This document shows, piece by piece, positions 35,768 to 45,039 of a DNA stretch of 64,000 nucleotides. Location: NCBI GenBank assembly GCA_945860545.1, contig CAMAQM010000006.1:19639-83638 (forward strand), read 5' to 3'. Every line of letters starts with the position of its first letter. Position 1 is the stretch's first letter. Origin of the DNA: Bifidobacterium breve (lineage in GTDB: Bacteria > Actinomycetota > Acidimicrobiia > Acidimicrobiales > Acidimicrobilacustridaceae). The position numbers and the translations under genes are program-made. Below the pieces are notes generated by a model. The model was given only the letters and a program-made list of their open reading frames with translations, did not search any database and was not told the DNA's origin.

Positions 35768-35789
35768 GATATTTCGACGTCGAAGTATC
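35768..35789. promoter_or_regulatory. 22-bp near-palindrome before icmF
   Basis: A dyad with the perfect 12-base core TTCGACGTCGAA (35773-35784), one mismatched pair (35772/35785), and four further matching pairs (GATA...TATC). It ends eight bases before the icmF GTG. It is unrelated to the TCTGACG palindrome and is a candidate operator for the MarR protein encoded two genes along. Confidence 0.65.
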
Positions 35790-35797
35790 TTCACGGC

Positions 35798-38700
35798 GTG
35801 CACCACGACCTTCATGTTCCCGTCCACCCGATCCGGGTGGTGACGGCGACCTCGTTGTTTGACGGCCACGACGCCGCCATCAACATCATGCGCAGGATCC
35901 TCCAGGCCCAAGGAGCCGAGGTCATCCATCTCGGCCACAACCGGTCGGTCGCCGAGATCGTCGAGGCCGCCATCCACGAGGACGTCCACGCCGTGGCGGT
36001 CAGCTCCTACCAGGGCGGCCACGTCGAGTACTTCACCTACCTCGTCGACCTTCTTGCCGAGCGAGGAGCCGGGCACGTGCGTGTCTACGGCGGCGGGGGA
36101 GGGGTCATCACCCCCGATGAGATCGAGGTGCTGCACGGCCGCGGGGTGACCCGCATCTTCTCGCCCGAGGACGGCGCGGCAATGGGTCTCGCCGCCATGG
36201 TCAACACCATCATCAGGGACTGCGACACACCGCCGATGTCGGTGGGGCCGGCGGTGTCCCTCGAGGGGATCGCAACCGGCGACACCGCAGCGGTGGCCAG
36301 GGCCATCACCGCCATCGAATCCGACGCGCTCGGGGCCGCTGACCTCGACCAGATCCGTCAGCGTGCCGCCACTGTGGCGGTACCGGTGTTGGGCATCACC
36401 GGGACCGGAGGCTCGGGCAAGTCGTCGCTCACCGACGAGCTGGTCCGCCGCTTCCGTGTCGACCAGGCTGACAAGCTCCGCCTCGCCATCATCGCCGTCG
36501 ACCCAACCCGACGCCGCAGCGGCGGCGCCCTGTTGGGGGACCGGATCCGCATGAACGCGCTTGGTGAGCCGGCAGTGTTCTTCAGGTCGCTCGCCACCCG
36601 GACCACCACCGGTGAGATCCCCGATCACCTCGACGACGTGGTCGCCGTGTGCAAAGCGGCAGGGTTCGACCTGGTGATCGTGGAGACCCCTGGGATCGGG
36701 CAGGGGGACGCCGGCATTGTCGGTCACGTCGACGTGTCCATGTACGTCATGACCCCCGAGTTCGGAGCGGCCAGCCAGCTCGAGAAGATCGACATGTTGG
36801 ACCTCGCCGAGGTGGTGGTGATCAACAAGGCGGACCGCCGGGGGGGCGCTGACGCGTTGCGTGACGTGCGCCGCCAGTTCATCCGCAACCGGGACCTCTA
36901 CGACGCCGAACCCGCGTCACTTCCGGTGTTCGCCACCATCGCCTCCCGGTTTGCCGACGACGGGGTGAGTGCGTTGTATGGCCATGTGCGCGACGTGCTC
37001 GCCGGGCGCGGGCTCCGGGTCGGACAGGGCCAACTCGAGGCGGTGTCAGGTCGTGAGTCCACCGGGGCCACCCACATCGTTCCCCCTGGGCGGGCCCGGT
37101 ACCTCTCGGAGGTGGCCGACACCGTGCGCGGCTTCCACGACCGCACCGCCCGCCTCGCCGGGTTGGCCCGCACCGCCCAACGACTCGACACGGCACTCAC
37201 CCATCTCGACGGACTCGGCGCTGCGACGGGTGACCTGCCTGCGGTGGTGGCCGACGCCCGACGAGACGTCCCCGCTGACGTCCAGCGCCTCATCGACACG
37301 TGGCCTGAGGTGGCCGCCACCTACCGCAACGACGAGATCCCCGGCGGCGCGACGGTGGAGTCGTTGTCGGGCACGCGTATCCCGCGGGTGGCGGTCCCGT
37401 CGTTCGCCGACGACGGCGATCTCGTCACGTTCCTGCGAAGCGAGAACCTGCCCGGACGGTTCCCGTTCACCGCCGGGGTGTTTCCCTTCAAGCGCACCGG
37501 TGAGGACCCGACGCGCATGTTCGCCGGTGAGGGAGACGCCTTCCGCACGAACCGGAGGTTTCACCTGCTGTCAGCGGAGATGCCCGCCACCCGACTGTCC
37601 ACGGCGTTCGACTCGGTGACGCTGTACGGGTTCGATCCGGCGGAGCGGCCCGACATCTACGGCAAGGTCGGCAACGCCGGAGTGTCGATCTGCACCCTCG
37701 ACGACATGGAAGCCCTCTACGACGGGTTCAACCTGTGTGACCCATCCACGTCGGTGTCGATGACCATCAACGGACCGGCCCCCGCCGTGCTCGCCATGTT
37801 CCTCAACACGGTCATCGACCAGCAGATGGACCGGTTCGCCGCCGAGCACGGTCGCGCTGCCACTCCCGAGGAGGCGGCCGGGGTCACCGCTTCGGCGTTG
37901 CGCAACGTGCGCGGCACCGTGCAGGCCGACGTGCTCAAGGAAGACCAGGGTCAGAACACCTGCATCCTGTCGACCGAGTTCGCCCTGCGGATGATGGCCG
38001 ACGTCCAGGAATGGTTCGTCGCCCACGAGGTCCGCAACTTCTATTCGGTGTCCATCTCCGGATATCACATCGCCGAAGCAGGCGCGAACCCCATCTCCCA
38101 GTTGGCCTTCACGCTCGCCAACGGCTTCACCTACGTCGAGGCGTACCTCGCCCGCGGCATGGACATCGACGACTTCGCCCCCAACCTGTCGTTCTTCTTT
38201 TCCAACGGCATGGACCCCGAGTACACCGTGCTCGGCCGGGTGGCGCGCCGCATCTGGGCGGTGGCGATGGCCGAACGGTACGGCGCCGATGAGCGCTCCC
38301 AGAAGCTCAAGTACCACGTGCAGACCTCAGGCCGGTCGCTGCACGCCCAGGAGATGGCGTTCAACGACATCCGAACCACCCTGCAGGCACTCATCGCCAT
38401 CTACGACAACTGCAACTCGTTGCACACCAACGCCTTCGACGAGGCCGTGACCACCCCGACGGAGGACTCGGTGCGGCGGGCGCTGGCCATCCAGATGATC
38501 ATCAACCGGGAGTGGGGTCTGGCCCGCAACGAGAACCCGAACCAGGGGGCGTTCATCCTGTCGGAGTTGACCGACCTCGTGGAGGCCGCGGTGCTCGCCG
38601 AGTTCGATCGGCTCAGTGAGCGTGGCGGGGTGCTCGGGGCGATGGAACTCGGCTACCAGCGGGGCCGGATCCAAGACGAGTCGATGTTGTACGAGCAGCG

Positions 38701-39013
38701 CAAGCACGACGGCACGCTCCCCATCGTCGGGGTCAACACCATGGTGCGCCCCGGCGGCGAGACGCTGGAGCGGCCCGAGACCGAGCTGGCCCGGTCCACC
38801 GACGCCGAGAAGCGCAGCCAACTCGACCGGCTGGCGGCGTTCAAGGTGGCCCACGCCGACCAGCGGCCTGCGGCGCTGGCCCGGCTCCGTGAGGTCGCCA
38901 CCTCTGGGGGAAACACCTTCGAGGTGCTCATGGACGCCGTGCGGTGCTGCAGCCTCGGGGAGATCACCGACGCGCTCTTCGACGTGGGTGGCCGCTACCG
39001 GAGGACGATGTGA
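35798..39013 (+). CDS. icmF: Fused isobutyryl-CoA mutase IcmF
   Basis: A 1071-residue single-chain B12-dependent acyl-CoA mutase. Order: cobalamin-binding domain (about 10-145, SLFDGHDAAINIMRR with His24 as lower ligand, YQGGHVEYF); MeaB-like G-protein chaperone domain (P-loop GTGGSGKS at 202-209, IVETPGIGQGD, INKADRRGG); then the mutase TIM barrel (YGKVGNAGVSICTLDDM, SMTINGPAPAVLAMF, SFFFSNGMDPEYTVLGRVARRIWAVAM, KYHVQTSGRSLHAQEM). IcmF interconverts isobutyryl-CoA and butyryl-CoA or larger branched analogues. The GTG at 35798 is chosen because homologues begin there; the upstream frame belongs to the ligase gene. Its stop overlaps the MarR start. Confidence 0.9.
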   Translation: MHHDLHVPVHPIRVVTATSLFDGHDAAINIMRRILQAQGAEVIHLGHNRSVAEIVEAAIHEDVHAVAVSSYQGGHVEYFTYLVDLLAERGAGHVRVYGGGGGVITPDEIEVLHGRGVTRIFSPEDGAAMGLAAMVNTIIRDCDTPPMSVGPAVSLEGIATGDTAAVARAITAIESDALGAADLDQIRQRAATVAVPVLGITGTGGSGKSSLTDELVRRFRVDQADKLRLAIIAVDPTRRRSGGALLGDRIRMNALGEPAVFFRSLATRTTTGEIPDHLDDVVAVCKAAGFDLVIVETPGIGQGDAGIVGHVDVSMYVMTPEFGAASQLEKIDMLDLAEVVVINKADRRGGADALRDVRRQFIRNRDLYDAEPASLPVFATIASRFADDGVSALYGHVRDVLAGRGLRVGQGQLEAVSGRESTGATHIVPPGRARYLSEVADTVRGFHDRTARLAGLARTAQRLDTALTHLDGLGAATGDLPAVVADARRDVPADVQRLIDTWPEVAATYRNDEIPGGATVESLSGTRIPRVAVPSFADDGDLVTFLRSENLPGRFPFTAGVFPFKRTGEDPTRMFAGEGDAFRTNRRFHLLSAEMPATRLSTAFDSVTLYGFDPAERPDIYGKVGNAGVSICTLDDMEALYDGFNLCDPSTSVSMTINGPAPAVLAMFLNTVIDQQMDRFAAEHGRAATPEEAAGVTASALRNVRGTVQADVLKEDQGQNTCILSTEFALRMMADVQEWFVAHEVRNFYSVSISGYHIAEAGANPISQLAFTLANGFTYVEAYLARGMDIDDFAPNLSFFFSNGMDPEYTVLGRVARRIWAVAMAERYGADERSQKLKYHVQTSGRSLHAQEMAFNDIRTTLQALIAIYDNCNSLHTNAFDEAVTTPTEDSVRRALAIQMIINREWGLARNENPNQGAFILSELTDLVEAAVLAEFDRLSERGGVLGAMELGYQRGRIQDESMLYEQRKHDGTLPIVGVNTMVRPGGETLERPETELARSTDAEKRSQLDRLAAFKVAHADQRPAALARLREVATSGGNTFEVLMDAVRCCSLGEITDALFDVGGRYRRTM

Positions 39014-39513
39014 CCTCGCCGTCGGGGTCCGACCCGATCGCTGCGGCGTCGGCCAACTGGGTGCGGCGCGACGTGGTCGACGCCATGGCGGCCGCCACGT
39101 CGATCATGCGGGCCCAACAGATCGTGCTCGCAGCCGTTGACGCCGAGCTGCGTCCGCTCGGACTCACGTTCGCCCGATTCGAAGTGCTCCGGTTGTTGGC
39201 GTTCACCCGTCGGGGTGAACTGCCCATGGGCAAGATCGGGGAGCGCCTCATGGTGCAGCCCGCCACCGTCACCAACTCGGTGAATCGTCTCGAGTCCGAC
39301 GGGCTCGTGGAGCGTCGTGCCCACCCCACCGACCGCCGCGCCACGCTGGCGTGCATCACCGCTCGTGGGCGGCGACTCGCCGAACGCGCCACCGACACGC
39401 TCGATGCGATGCGTTACGGACTCGCCGATCTCGACGACGCCGACCTCCGCACCCTCACGGCCGTGATCGGGACGCTTCGCCGGGCCGTCGGCGACTTCGA
39501 CGACGCCGCCTAG
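39010..39513 (+). CDS. MarR-family transcriptional regulator
   Basis: A 167-residue winged-helix MarR protein: AQQIVLAAVDAELRPLGLTFARFEVLRLLAF, recognition region GERLMVQPATVTNSVNRLE, wing GLVERRAHPTDRRATLACIT. The GTG start overlaps the icmF stop (GTGA), so it is made with IcmF and probably regulates it, perhaps through the 22-bp palindrome at 35768; MarR dimers bind such dyads. It is the only recognisable transcription regulator in the window. Confidence 0.85.
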   Translation: MTSPSGSDPIAAASANWVRRDVVDAMAAATSIMRAQQIVLAAVDAELRPLGLTFARFEVLRLLAFTRRGELPMGKIGERLMVQPATVTNSVNRLESDGLVERRAHPTDRRATLACITARGRRLAERATDTLDAMRYGLADLDDADLRTLTAVIGTLRRAVGDFDDAA

Positions 39514-39530
39514 GCCCACTGCGGTGGGGT
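39514..39530. terminator. Short hairpin between convergent genes
   Basis: CCCAC-TGCG-GTGGG at 39515-39528 in the 17-base gap between the MarR and FkbM stops. The stem is only five pairs and lacks a T-run, so terminator function is weakly supported. Confidence 0.25.
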
Positions 39531-40379
39531 TCACCCCCGTCGGGCGTGGACCAGGTCCCCGTGGCGGATGATGCGCAGCCCGGCGTGGGTCATGGCGGAC
39601 TCGATGGTCTCAAGCCGTTCCTTCCAGCCGGGGATCCGGTGTCGCTCGAACACGATGAGGTCGCACGCGGCGTACACCTCGGGGGTGGCACCGTCGAAGA
39701 TGTCGTACTCGGCCCCCTCACAGTCGACCTTGAGCAGGTCCACGTGGCCGCCGGCCCGTTCCACGATCTCGGGCAAGGTGTCACACGGAAACGTTCGCCT
39801 GTGGGCGGCGGGGTCGTCGCCGTACCACTGGCTGCTGACGTGCACCTCGTTGCCGTGCACCACCACGTTGGCCTGCACCTCGTCCGTTGACGCCACGCCA
39901 CGCTGCACGGCGGTGATCCGTTCGGCGAGGTCCGGGTTCAACCCGAGGTTGCGGGTCAGCATCGCCCAGTTCTCAGCGGCGGGTTCGTACACGATGACCT
40001 GAGCGTCAAGGGTCGCCGCGCACCACACCGTGAAGTCCCCGATGTACCCGCCGATGTCGACCACGACGGGTCGACGACCCTCAGGGGCGGTGAAGTGACG
40101 CACGTAGTCACACGTGATGAACTGCTCGCCGACGATCATGGCGTCGTAACGGTTGTGACGCACGGCGATCCGCACTCCTGCGTGGGTGCGCAGGACCGTC
40201 TCGCCGTCGTCGGTACGTCGCAGGGCCGAACGGAACTCCTGCCAGTTTTCGAAGGCGGTCTGCTGATTCGCTCGTCGACCGGCGGGGGAGACCCGGTGAA
40301 CCAGTCGATGTTTGGCGGCGCCAGCGGTGCGCACCAGGTTGGCCAGCGGATTGGCGGCAGGTCGGGACACGGAACGCAA
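39531..40379 (-). CDS. FkbM-family methyltransferase
   Basis: A 282-residue SAM-dependent methyltransferase of the FkbM type: VVDIGGYIGDFTVWCAATLDAQVIVYEPAAENWAMLTRNL (SAM binding), then VDLLKVDCEGAEYDIFDG, the family signature. It O-methylates sugars or polyketide-like acceptors; acceptor unknown. The 40379 start is TTG; a GTG three codons on (40370) with TAGCGT eight bases upstream is an equally good, leaderless start. It follows the LOG gene on the same strand with a 17-base gap. Confidence 0.82.
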   Translation of the reverse strand: MRSVSRPAANPLANLVRTAGAAKHRLVHRVSPAGRRANQQTAFENWQEFRSALRRTDDGETVLRTHAGVRIAVRHNRYDAMIVGEQFITCDYVRHFTAPEGRRPVVVDIGGYIGDFTVWCAATLDAQVIVYEPAAENWAMLTRNLGLNPDLAERITAVQRGVASTDEVQANVVVHGNEVHVSSQWYGDDPAAHRRTFPCDTLPEIVERAGGHVDLLKVDCEGAEYDIFDGATPEVYAACDLIVFERHRIPGWKERLETIESAMTHAGLRIIRHGDLVHARRG

Positions 40380-40396
40380 CGCTAACAGCGGGCCGG

Positions 40397-41125
40397 TCAG
40401 CGTCCGCTGAGCCGGTCAGTGAGGAACGCCACCGCCTCTTTCGGGTCGTCGGTGATGTGGAACAGTCGGGTGTCGATGGGGTCGATCGTTCCGGCGGCGA
40501 CCATGGTGTCGTTCACCGTGCGTTCGATCTGTTCCCAGTAGGCGCGGTCCAACCCGACGACGGGAAACCCGGCGATGGTGGCGGTCTGGATGAGTGTGGC
40601 CGTTTCGAACACCTCGTCGAGCGTGCCGAACCCACCGGGGAGGAACACGAACGCCTCGGAGTACTTCACCAACATGACTTTGCGAACGAAGAAGTAGCGA
40701 AAGTGGACTTGTTGGTCGAGGTACGGGTTGGGCCGCTGTTCGCGCGGGAGCTCGATGGTGCAGCCCACCGACAAGGCCCCGACGTCGCGCGCTCCACGGT
40801 TGGCGGCCTCCATCACCCCCGGCCCGCCGCCGGTCATCACGGCGAAACCCTCGTTGCCGAGCAGGCGACCCACCTCCCGGGCCGTGCGGTACCAGCGGTG
40901 CTGTTCGTCGACCCGGGCCGAACCGAACACCGTGACGCACAACCCGACCTTGCGGAGCCGCCAGAATCCCCGCAGGAACTCCCGCCAGATGCGCACCGAT
41001 CGGCTCAGGTCACCGCTGAAACCTTCGGGGCCCGACAGCAGCACCCGGTCCGCAGCGCCATCGACCGACGGGTCGTGTGGGGGACGCTCACCACCGTTCA
41101 CCCACCCGACGGTAGTGGGCAACAC
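40397..41125 (-). CDS. LOG-family (TIGR00730) nucleotide phosphoribohydrolase
   Basis: A 242-residue Rossmann-fold LOG/lysine-decarboxylase-like protein, with VTVFGSARVDEQHRWY, MTGGGPGVMEAANRGA, and the active-site motif PGGFGTLDEVFE. Such proteins release bases from nucleoside monophosphates (cytokinin-type or housekeeping nucleotide turnover). The GTG at 41125 may be replaced by an in-frame GTG at 41101 that has TACCGT seven bases upstream. It lies 11 bases after the helicase gene. Confidence 0.85.
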   Translation of the reverse strand: MLPTTVGWVNGGERPPHDPSVDGAADRVLLSGPEGFSGDLSRSVRIWREFLRGFWRLRKVGLCVTVFGSARVDEQHRWYRTAREVGRLLGNEGFAVMTGGGPGVMEAANRGARDVGALSVGCTIELPREQRPNPYLDQQVHFRYFFVRKVMLVKYSEAFVFLPGGFGTLDEVFETATLIQTATIAGFPVVGLDRAYWEQIERTVNDTMVAAGTIDPIDTRLFHITDDPKEAVAFLTDRLSGR

Positions 41126-41136
41126 TCCGGTGACGG

Positions 41137-43056
41137 TCAGGTCGAGCGCAACAGGGCCGCCACCTCGTCAGGGTCGACGCTGCGTCGCAGGTCCGGCAGT
41201 GCGGCGAGCAGGTGGCTGCGCCAGCGTGCGGTGGCAAGCCGGGTGTCGAGGATGGCCACGACGCCGCGGTCGTCGGTCGAACGAATCAGACGTCCGACCC
41301 CCTGAGCCAGTTGCGTGGCGGCGGCGGGAACGTCGACCGACAGGAAGGCGTTCGCCCCCCGGGATTCCGCGGCGCGTCGGCGCGCCGCCATGAGCGGATC
41401 GTCGGGGCGGGGGAAGGGGAGACGGTCGATGGCCACGACCACACAGGCATCCCCGGGGATGTCGATACCGGTCCAAAACGACCGGGTGGCGCACACCACC
41501 ACCCCCGGCCGGGACGACATGGCGTCGATGAGTCGTTGCCGGGAGGCATCCCACTGGGTGAACACCTCGAGTTTGGCGCCCGCACTCGTCGAGGGGGCCG
41601 AGTCGACGCGGGCGCGCAGGGCCGCGGTCGCTGACTCGGTGGCGGAGCGCGACGTGAACAAGGCCAGGGTCCTCCCACCCGCTGCGCACGCCAGTGTCCA
41701 CAGTTCGTCAACCACCCCCTCGGCCCAGCCCGGTTCCTTGGGTGAGGGGATTCGGCCCTTGGGGACGTAGAGGATGCCTTGGTTGCGGTAGTCAAATGGT
41801 GAGTCGACGCTCAGCGTCCGGGTCGTTGATGGTGCGCCAAGCGCACGAAGCAACGGTGTGAAGCTGGGCTGACCCGACGGGTCGGCGCCGCGCAGCGTGG
41901 CCGAGGTGCACACCACGGTGCGCGCCGGCCACAGCAGTTGGCGGGTGAGCTGGTCGGCCTCCACCGGTGCGCACTGCAACGCCTCGTCGCTGTCGATCCA
42001 CACCACCCGGTCGAGGCCATCCCCTTCGAGCAGCAGTTCGAGATCGTCGGCGAGGTTGCCTGCGGTGGCGGCGGCTTGGAGTGCTTCGTCGCTGCCGTCG
42101 GTGGTGGCCACCCGGGCGATGTCACGAGCGGCGGCCCGGGCATCGGCGAGGTACACGGCGAGATCTCCGTCGGTGGGGTCCGTCTCCCCTTCGCCACCCT
42201 CGAGCACCCCCCGCAGCCCATCGGCGGCGCGCTGGAGGCGGTCGCCTGACCCGTCTCCGCCCCAGGCGCGGGTCATGCGCTCGATGGCCCGCAGCCTCCC
42301 GGCGGTGACCCGCACCGAGGCGGCGTCGATGACAATGTCGGCGAGGGCGTGGGCCTCATCGATGATGACGGCGTCATGGTCGGGCACCACGGCACCGTCC
42401 GCCATCAGGTTGGCGGCGTACAGGGCCGTGTTGACCACCACCACGTCAGAGCTGGCGGCCCGCCGACGTGCGACTTCGGCCCAGCAGCGTTCGCCCACCG
42501 AACACGACTTCGCCCCGGGGCACTCGTCGGAACTGACCGACAACATCCGCCAGGTGGGGTCGTCGGTGTCGGGGAGGCGACTGCGTTCGCCGTCGTCGAG
42601 CGTGGTGGCGGCCTCGATCATCTCGGCGGCGGTGCGCCGGTCCTCGTCGAGCAGGGCACCGGACGCCTCTGCGGCCCGGGCCAGACACAGGTAGTTGCTG
42701 CGACCTTTGAGCAACGAGAAGCTGAACCCCGCACCATGTTCGTCGCACACGGCGGCCACGGTGGGCAGGTCGTGGTCGACGAGTTGGTCCTGGAGGGCCC
42801 GGGTGGCGGTGGCGACCACCACACGTGGAGGCCCGGGATCATCATCGGGGTCGACACCGGTTCGAAGTTCGCCGTTGAGGTGGGCGAGGCGGGCAGCACC
42901 CAGCCACGACGCGACGGCCACCGCAACGGCGTAACTCTTGCCGATCCCGGTTGGCGCTTCCACCACGAGGTGGTGACCGCCGTCGAGCGCGTCGGCCACG
43001 GCGTCACACATCTCGGCCTGTCCCGGCCGGTGCTCGCCGCCGGTGGCGTCCACCAC
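41137..43056 (-). CDS. DinG/XPD-type ATP-dependent helicase
   Basis: A 639-residue superfamily 2 helicase of the iron-sulphur XPD/DinG group. Walker A is APTGIGKS (34-41), the DEAH box is IIDEAHALAD, and four cysteines fit a 4Fe-4S site (LCLARA, then CPGAKSC and ERC). The C-terminal motifs include FWTGIDIPGDACVVVAIDRLPFP and AQGVGRLIRSTDDRGVV (QxxGRxxR). It unwinds DNA in repair or replication restart. The frame is open upstream of the GTG at 43056 towards the IF-1 gene, so the true start may be somewhat earlier. Confidence 0.88.
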   Translation of the reverse strand: MVDATGGEHRPGQAEMCDAVADALDGGHHLVVEAPTGIGKSYAVAVAVASWLGAARLAHLNGELRTGVDPDDDPGPPRVVVATATRALQDQLVDHDLPTVAAVCDEHGAGFSFSLLKGRSNYLCLARAAEASGALLDEDRRTAAEMIEAATTLDDGERSRLPDTDDPTWRMLSVSSDECPGAKSCSVGERCWAEVARRRAASSDVVVVNTALYAANLMADGAVVPDHDAVIIDEAHALADIVIDAASVRVTAGRLRAIERMTRAWGGDGSGDRLQRAADGLRGVLEGGEGETDPTDGDLAVYLADARAAARDIARVATTDGSDEALQAAATAGNLADDLELLLEGDGLDRVVWIDSDEALQCAPVEADQLTRQLLWPARTVVCTSATLRGADPSGQPSFTPLLRALGAPSTTRTLSVDSPFDYRNQGILYVPKGRIPSPKEPGWAEGVVDELWTLACAAGGRTLALFTSRSATESATAALRARVDSAPSTSAGAKLEVFTQWDASRQRLIDAMSSRPGVVVCATRSFWTGIDIPGDACVVVAIDRLPFPRPDDPLMAARRRAAESRGANAFLSVDVPAAATQLAQGVGRLIRSTDDRGVVAILDTRLATARWRSHLLAALPDLRRSVDPDEVAALLRST

Positions 43057-43090
43057 GGCGTCGAGCAGGTCAGCTGCTCGAGAGCTCAGA

Positions 43091-43315
43091 TCACTTCCAG
43101 CGGTAGACGAGACGGCCGCGGGTCAGGTCGTACGGTGAGAGTTCGACCTGGACGCGGTCACCGATCAGCACACGGATGCGGGCACGCCGCATCTTGCCGG
43201 AGAGGTGGGCGAGGACCTCGTGCCCGTTGTCGAGCGTCACCTTGAAGTTGCTCGACCGCAGGGCCTCGGTCACGACGCCCTGGAACACGATGACATCAGA
43301 TCCTGCTGTTGGCAT
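43091..43315 (-). CDS. infA: Translation initiation factor IF-1
   Basis: A 74-residue OB-fold IF-1: [67 protein letters not shown] in outline, matching the full IF-1 length. The ATG at 43315 has AAGGAAG just upstream; a GTG at 43354 would add a 13-residue Ser/Lys-rich tail. It binds the 30S A site with IF-2 and IF-3. It is not in a ribosomal-protein operon here, lying between a monooxygenase and a helicase, so it may be a second copy. A strong hairpin precedes it. Confidence 0.88.
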   Translation of the reverse strand: MPTAGSDVIVFQGVVTEALRSSNFKVTLDNGHEVLAHLSGKMRRARIRVLIGDRVQVELSPYDLTRGRLVYRWK

Positions 43316-43368
43316 GACTTCCTTGGGTCGCTTGCTGGATGGTCCGGTGCTCACGCTATCGCCCGGAC

Positions 43369-43400
43369 AGGGAGGTGGTGCCCTCGGGCACGACCTCCCT
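43369..43400 (-). terminator. Strong hairpin between monooxygenase and infA
   Basis: Fifteen-base arms beginning AGGGAGGT and ending ACCTCCCT, one mismatch, two-base loop. It lies after the monooxygenase stop (43490) and before infA. No T-run follows on the minus strand. It may stop or attenuate upstream transcription or structure the infA leader. Confidence 0.5.
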
Positions 43401-43489
43401 AGCCTTGCACAACAGCGGTGTCCGGATGGTATTTCCGCACCCGGCGTGATGTGACCGTGGCCACGTCACCGGGGTGGTTGGTGGGGTGG

Positions 43490-44968
43490 TCAGCGGATTT
43501 CGTAGCTGGTCACGTCGAAGCGTCGCAGTCGTTTGCGGTACGCCCACGCCGTATCGGGCCACAGCGTCGTGTTTCGGCCGTGGTCGTCGAGGTACCACGA
43601 GGCGCACCGGCCGGTCGTCCACACGGTGGATTCCATGCGGGCAGCGAGCGCATCGTTGGAACCACGTTGGGCGTCGTCGCGCACCTCAAGGGCAAGGGCG
43701 CCCCGGTCACCGATGGTGTGTAACGCGCCGGTGATGTACGGGTACTGCGATTCCATCATGAACACCATGGACGTGTGGCCCACCCCGGTGTTCGGCCCGG
43801 TCACGAGAAACAGGTTGGGGAAGCCGGCCACGGTGGTGCCGAGGTGGGCGGCCATGCCGTTGGCTGACCACTGCGTGCCGAGCGAGGTTCCGTGGCGTCC
43901 GATGATCGAACTGAACATGGGGTGGTGGGTGACGTTGAAGCCGGTTCCCAAGATGAGCACGTCGGCGGGGTGGAACTCACCTGCGGCGTCGACCACCCCG
44001 TCGGCGACCACGTGGTCCACCGACCGGTCAACGAGCGAGACGTTGTCGCGTTGCAGCGCCGGGTACCAGTCGTCAGAAAGCAGGACCCGTTTGCACCCCA
44101 GCGCGTAGTCGGGGGTGAGGCGTCGACGAAGTGCCGGGTCGGAAACCTGTGCCTCAAGGTGCCGTCGGGCGAGTTGTTCGCCTCGCGCCAACCAGTCGGT
44201 TCGTCTCGTCATCGCCACAGCGAGGACCTCGCGGGTCCAAAACGTTCGGGCCCGCTGGAGTCGTTGCGTCACACCAAACCGGCGGTACCAGTACCGCCGG
44301 GTTGCCGAGACGGGGGGGTTGGTGCGCGGCACGATCCACGGGGGGGTTCGCTGGAACACGGTGAGGTGGTCGGTGACCGGGGCGACGGCAGGCACGAACT
44401 GGATGGCCGACGCTCCGGTGCCGACCACGGCGACTCGACGCCCGGTGAGTTCGACGTCGTGGCGCCACCCACCCGAGTGGAACACCTCGCCGCCGAACGT
44501 GTCGATGCCGCGCACGGCCGACATGTCGGGCTCGCTCAGCAGCCCGGTGGCCACCACGACAGACGTGGCGGTGAGGTCCCCGTTCGTGGTGGTGATGTCC
44601 CAGTGTCGTTTCGGGTCGTTCCAACGCACCGAGGTGACCGCGGTGTTGAACCGGATGTGGGGTCGCAGGCCGAACCGGTCGGCGCACCGCTCGAGGTACG
44701 CCTGGATTTCGTGGCCGTCGGCGTAGGTGCGGGACCAGTCCGGATTGGGGGCGAAGGAGAACGAGTAGAGGTGGGCGGGGACGTCGCACTGGGCGCCGGG
44801 ATACGTGTTGTCCCGCCACGTGCCACCCACGGTGCTCGCCCGTTCCAACAACACGAGATCGTCGATGCCCTTAGAGCGCAGATGGTGGGCGAGTCCGAGG
44901 CCGCCGAACCCGGCACCGATGATCGCCACCCGATGGTGGGTGCCATCTGAACGTTGTGGGGGGCGCAT
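43490..44968 (-). CDS. Flavin-containing Baeyer-Villiger-type monooxygenase
   Basis: A 492-residue class B flavoprotein monooxygenase: FAD motif GAGFGG (18-23), the Baeyer-Villiger fingerprint F158-x-G160-xxx-H164-xxx-W168 (TFGGEVFHSGGW), NADPH motif VVGTGASAIQF, and LILGTGFNVTH. It inserts oxygen next to a ketone using NADPH and O2, or oxygenates heteroatoms. The ATG at 44968 is preferred to 45016, which adds 16 residues without homology. Steroid ketone substrates are possible given the neighbourhood but it lies outside the palindrome regulon. It diverges from the DUF429 gene. Confidence 0.85.
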   Translation of the reverse strand: MRPPQRSDGTHHRVAIIGAGFGGLGLAHHLRSKGIDDLVLLERASTVGGTWRDNTYPGAQCDVPAHLYSFSFAPNPDWSRTYADGHEIQAYLERCADRFGLRPHIRFNTAVTSVRWNDPKRHWDITTTNGDLTATSVVVATGLLSEPDMSAVRGIDTFGGEVFHSGGWRHDVELTGRRVAVVGTGASAIQFVPAVAPVTDHLTVFQRTPPWIVPRTNPPVSATRRYWYRRFGVTQRLQRARTFWTREVLAVAMTRRTDWLARGEQLARRHLEAQVSDPALRRRLTPDYALGCKRVLLSDDWYPALQRDNVSLVDRSVDHVVADGVVDAAGEFHPADVLILGTGFNVTHHPMFSSIIGRHGTSLGTQWSANGMAAHLGTTVAGFPNLFLVTGPNTGVGHTSMVFMMESQYPYITGALHTIGDRGALALEVRDDAQRGSNDALAARMESTVWTTGRCASWYLDDHGRNTTLWPDTAWAYRKRLRRFDVTSYEIR

Positions 44969-45039
44969 GGTTCCGGCAACGTACCAGTGTCGCCGCTCCC
45001 CACCGGTAGCCGACACGGATCGGCGGGAGACGCGCCACC

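Noticed and set aside
35444..35797. In-frame upstream extension of icmF
   Set aside because: It overlaps the acyl-CoA ligase gene in another frame and has no homology; IcmF proteins begin near 35798.
35798..39013. Methylmalonyl-CoA mutase
   Set aside because: B12 domain first, internal MeaB-like GTPase domain and single chain are specific to IcmF.
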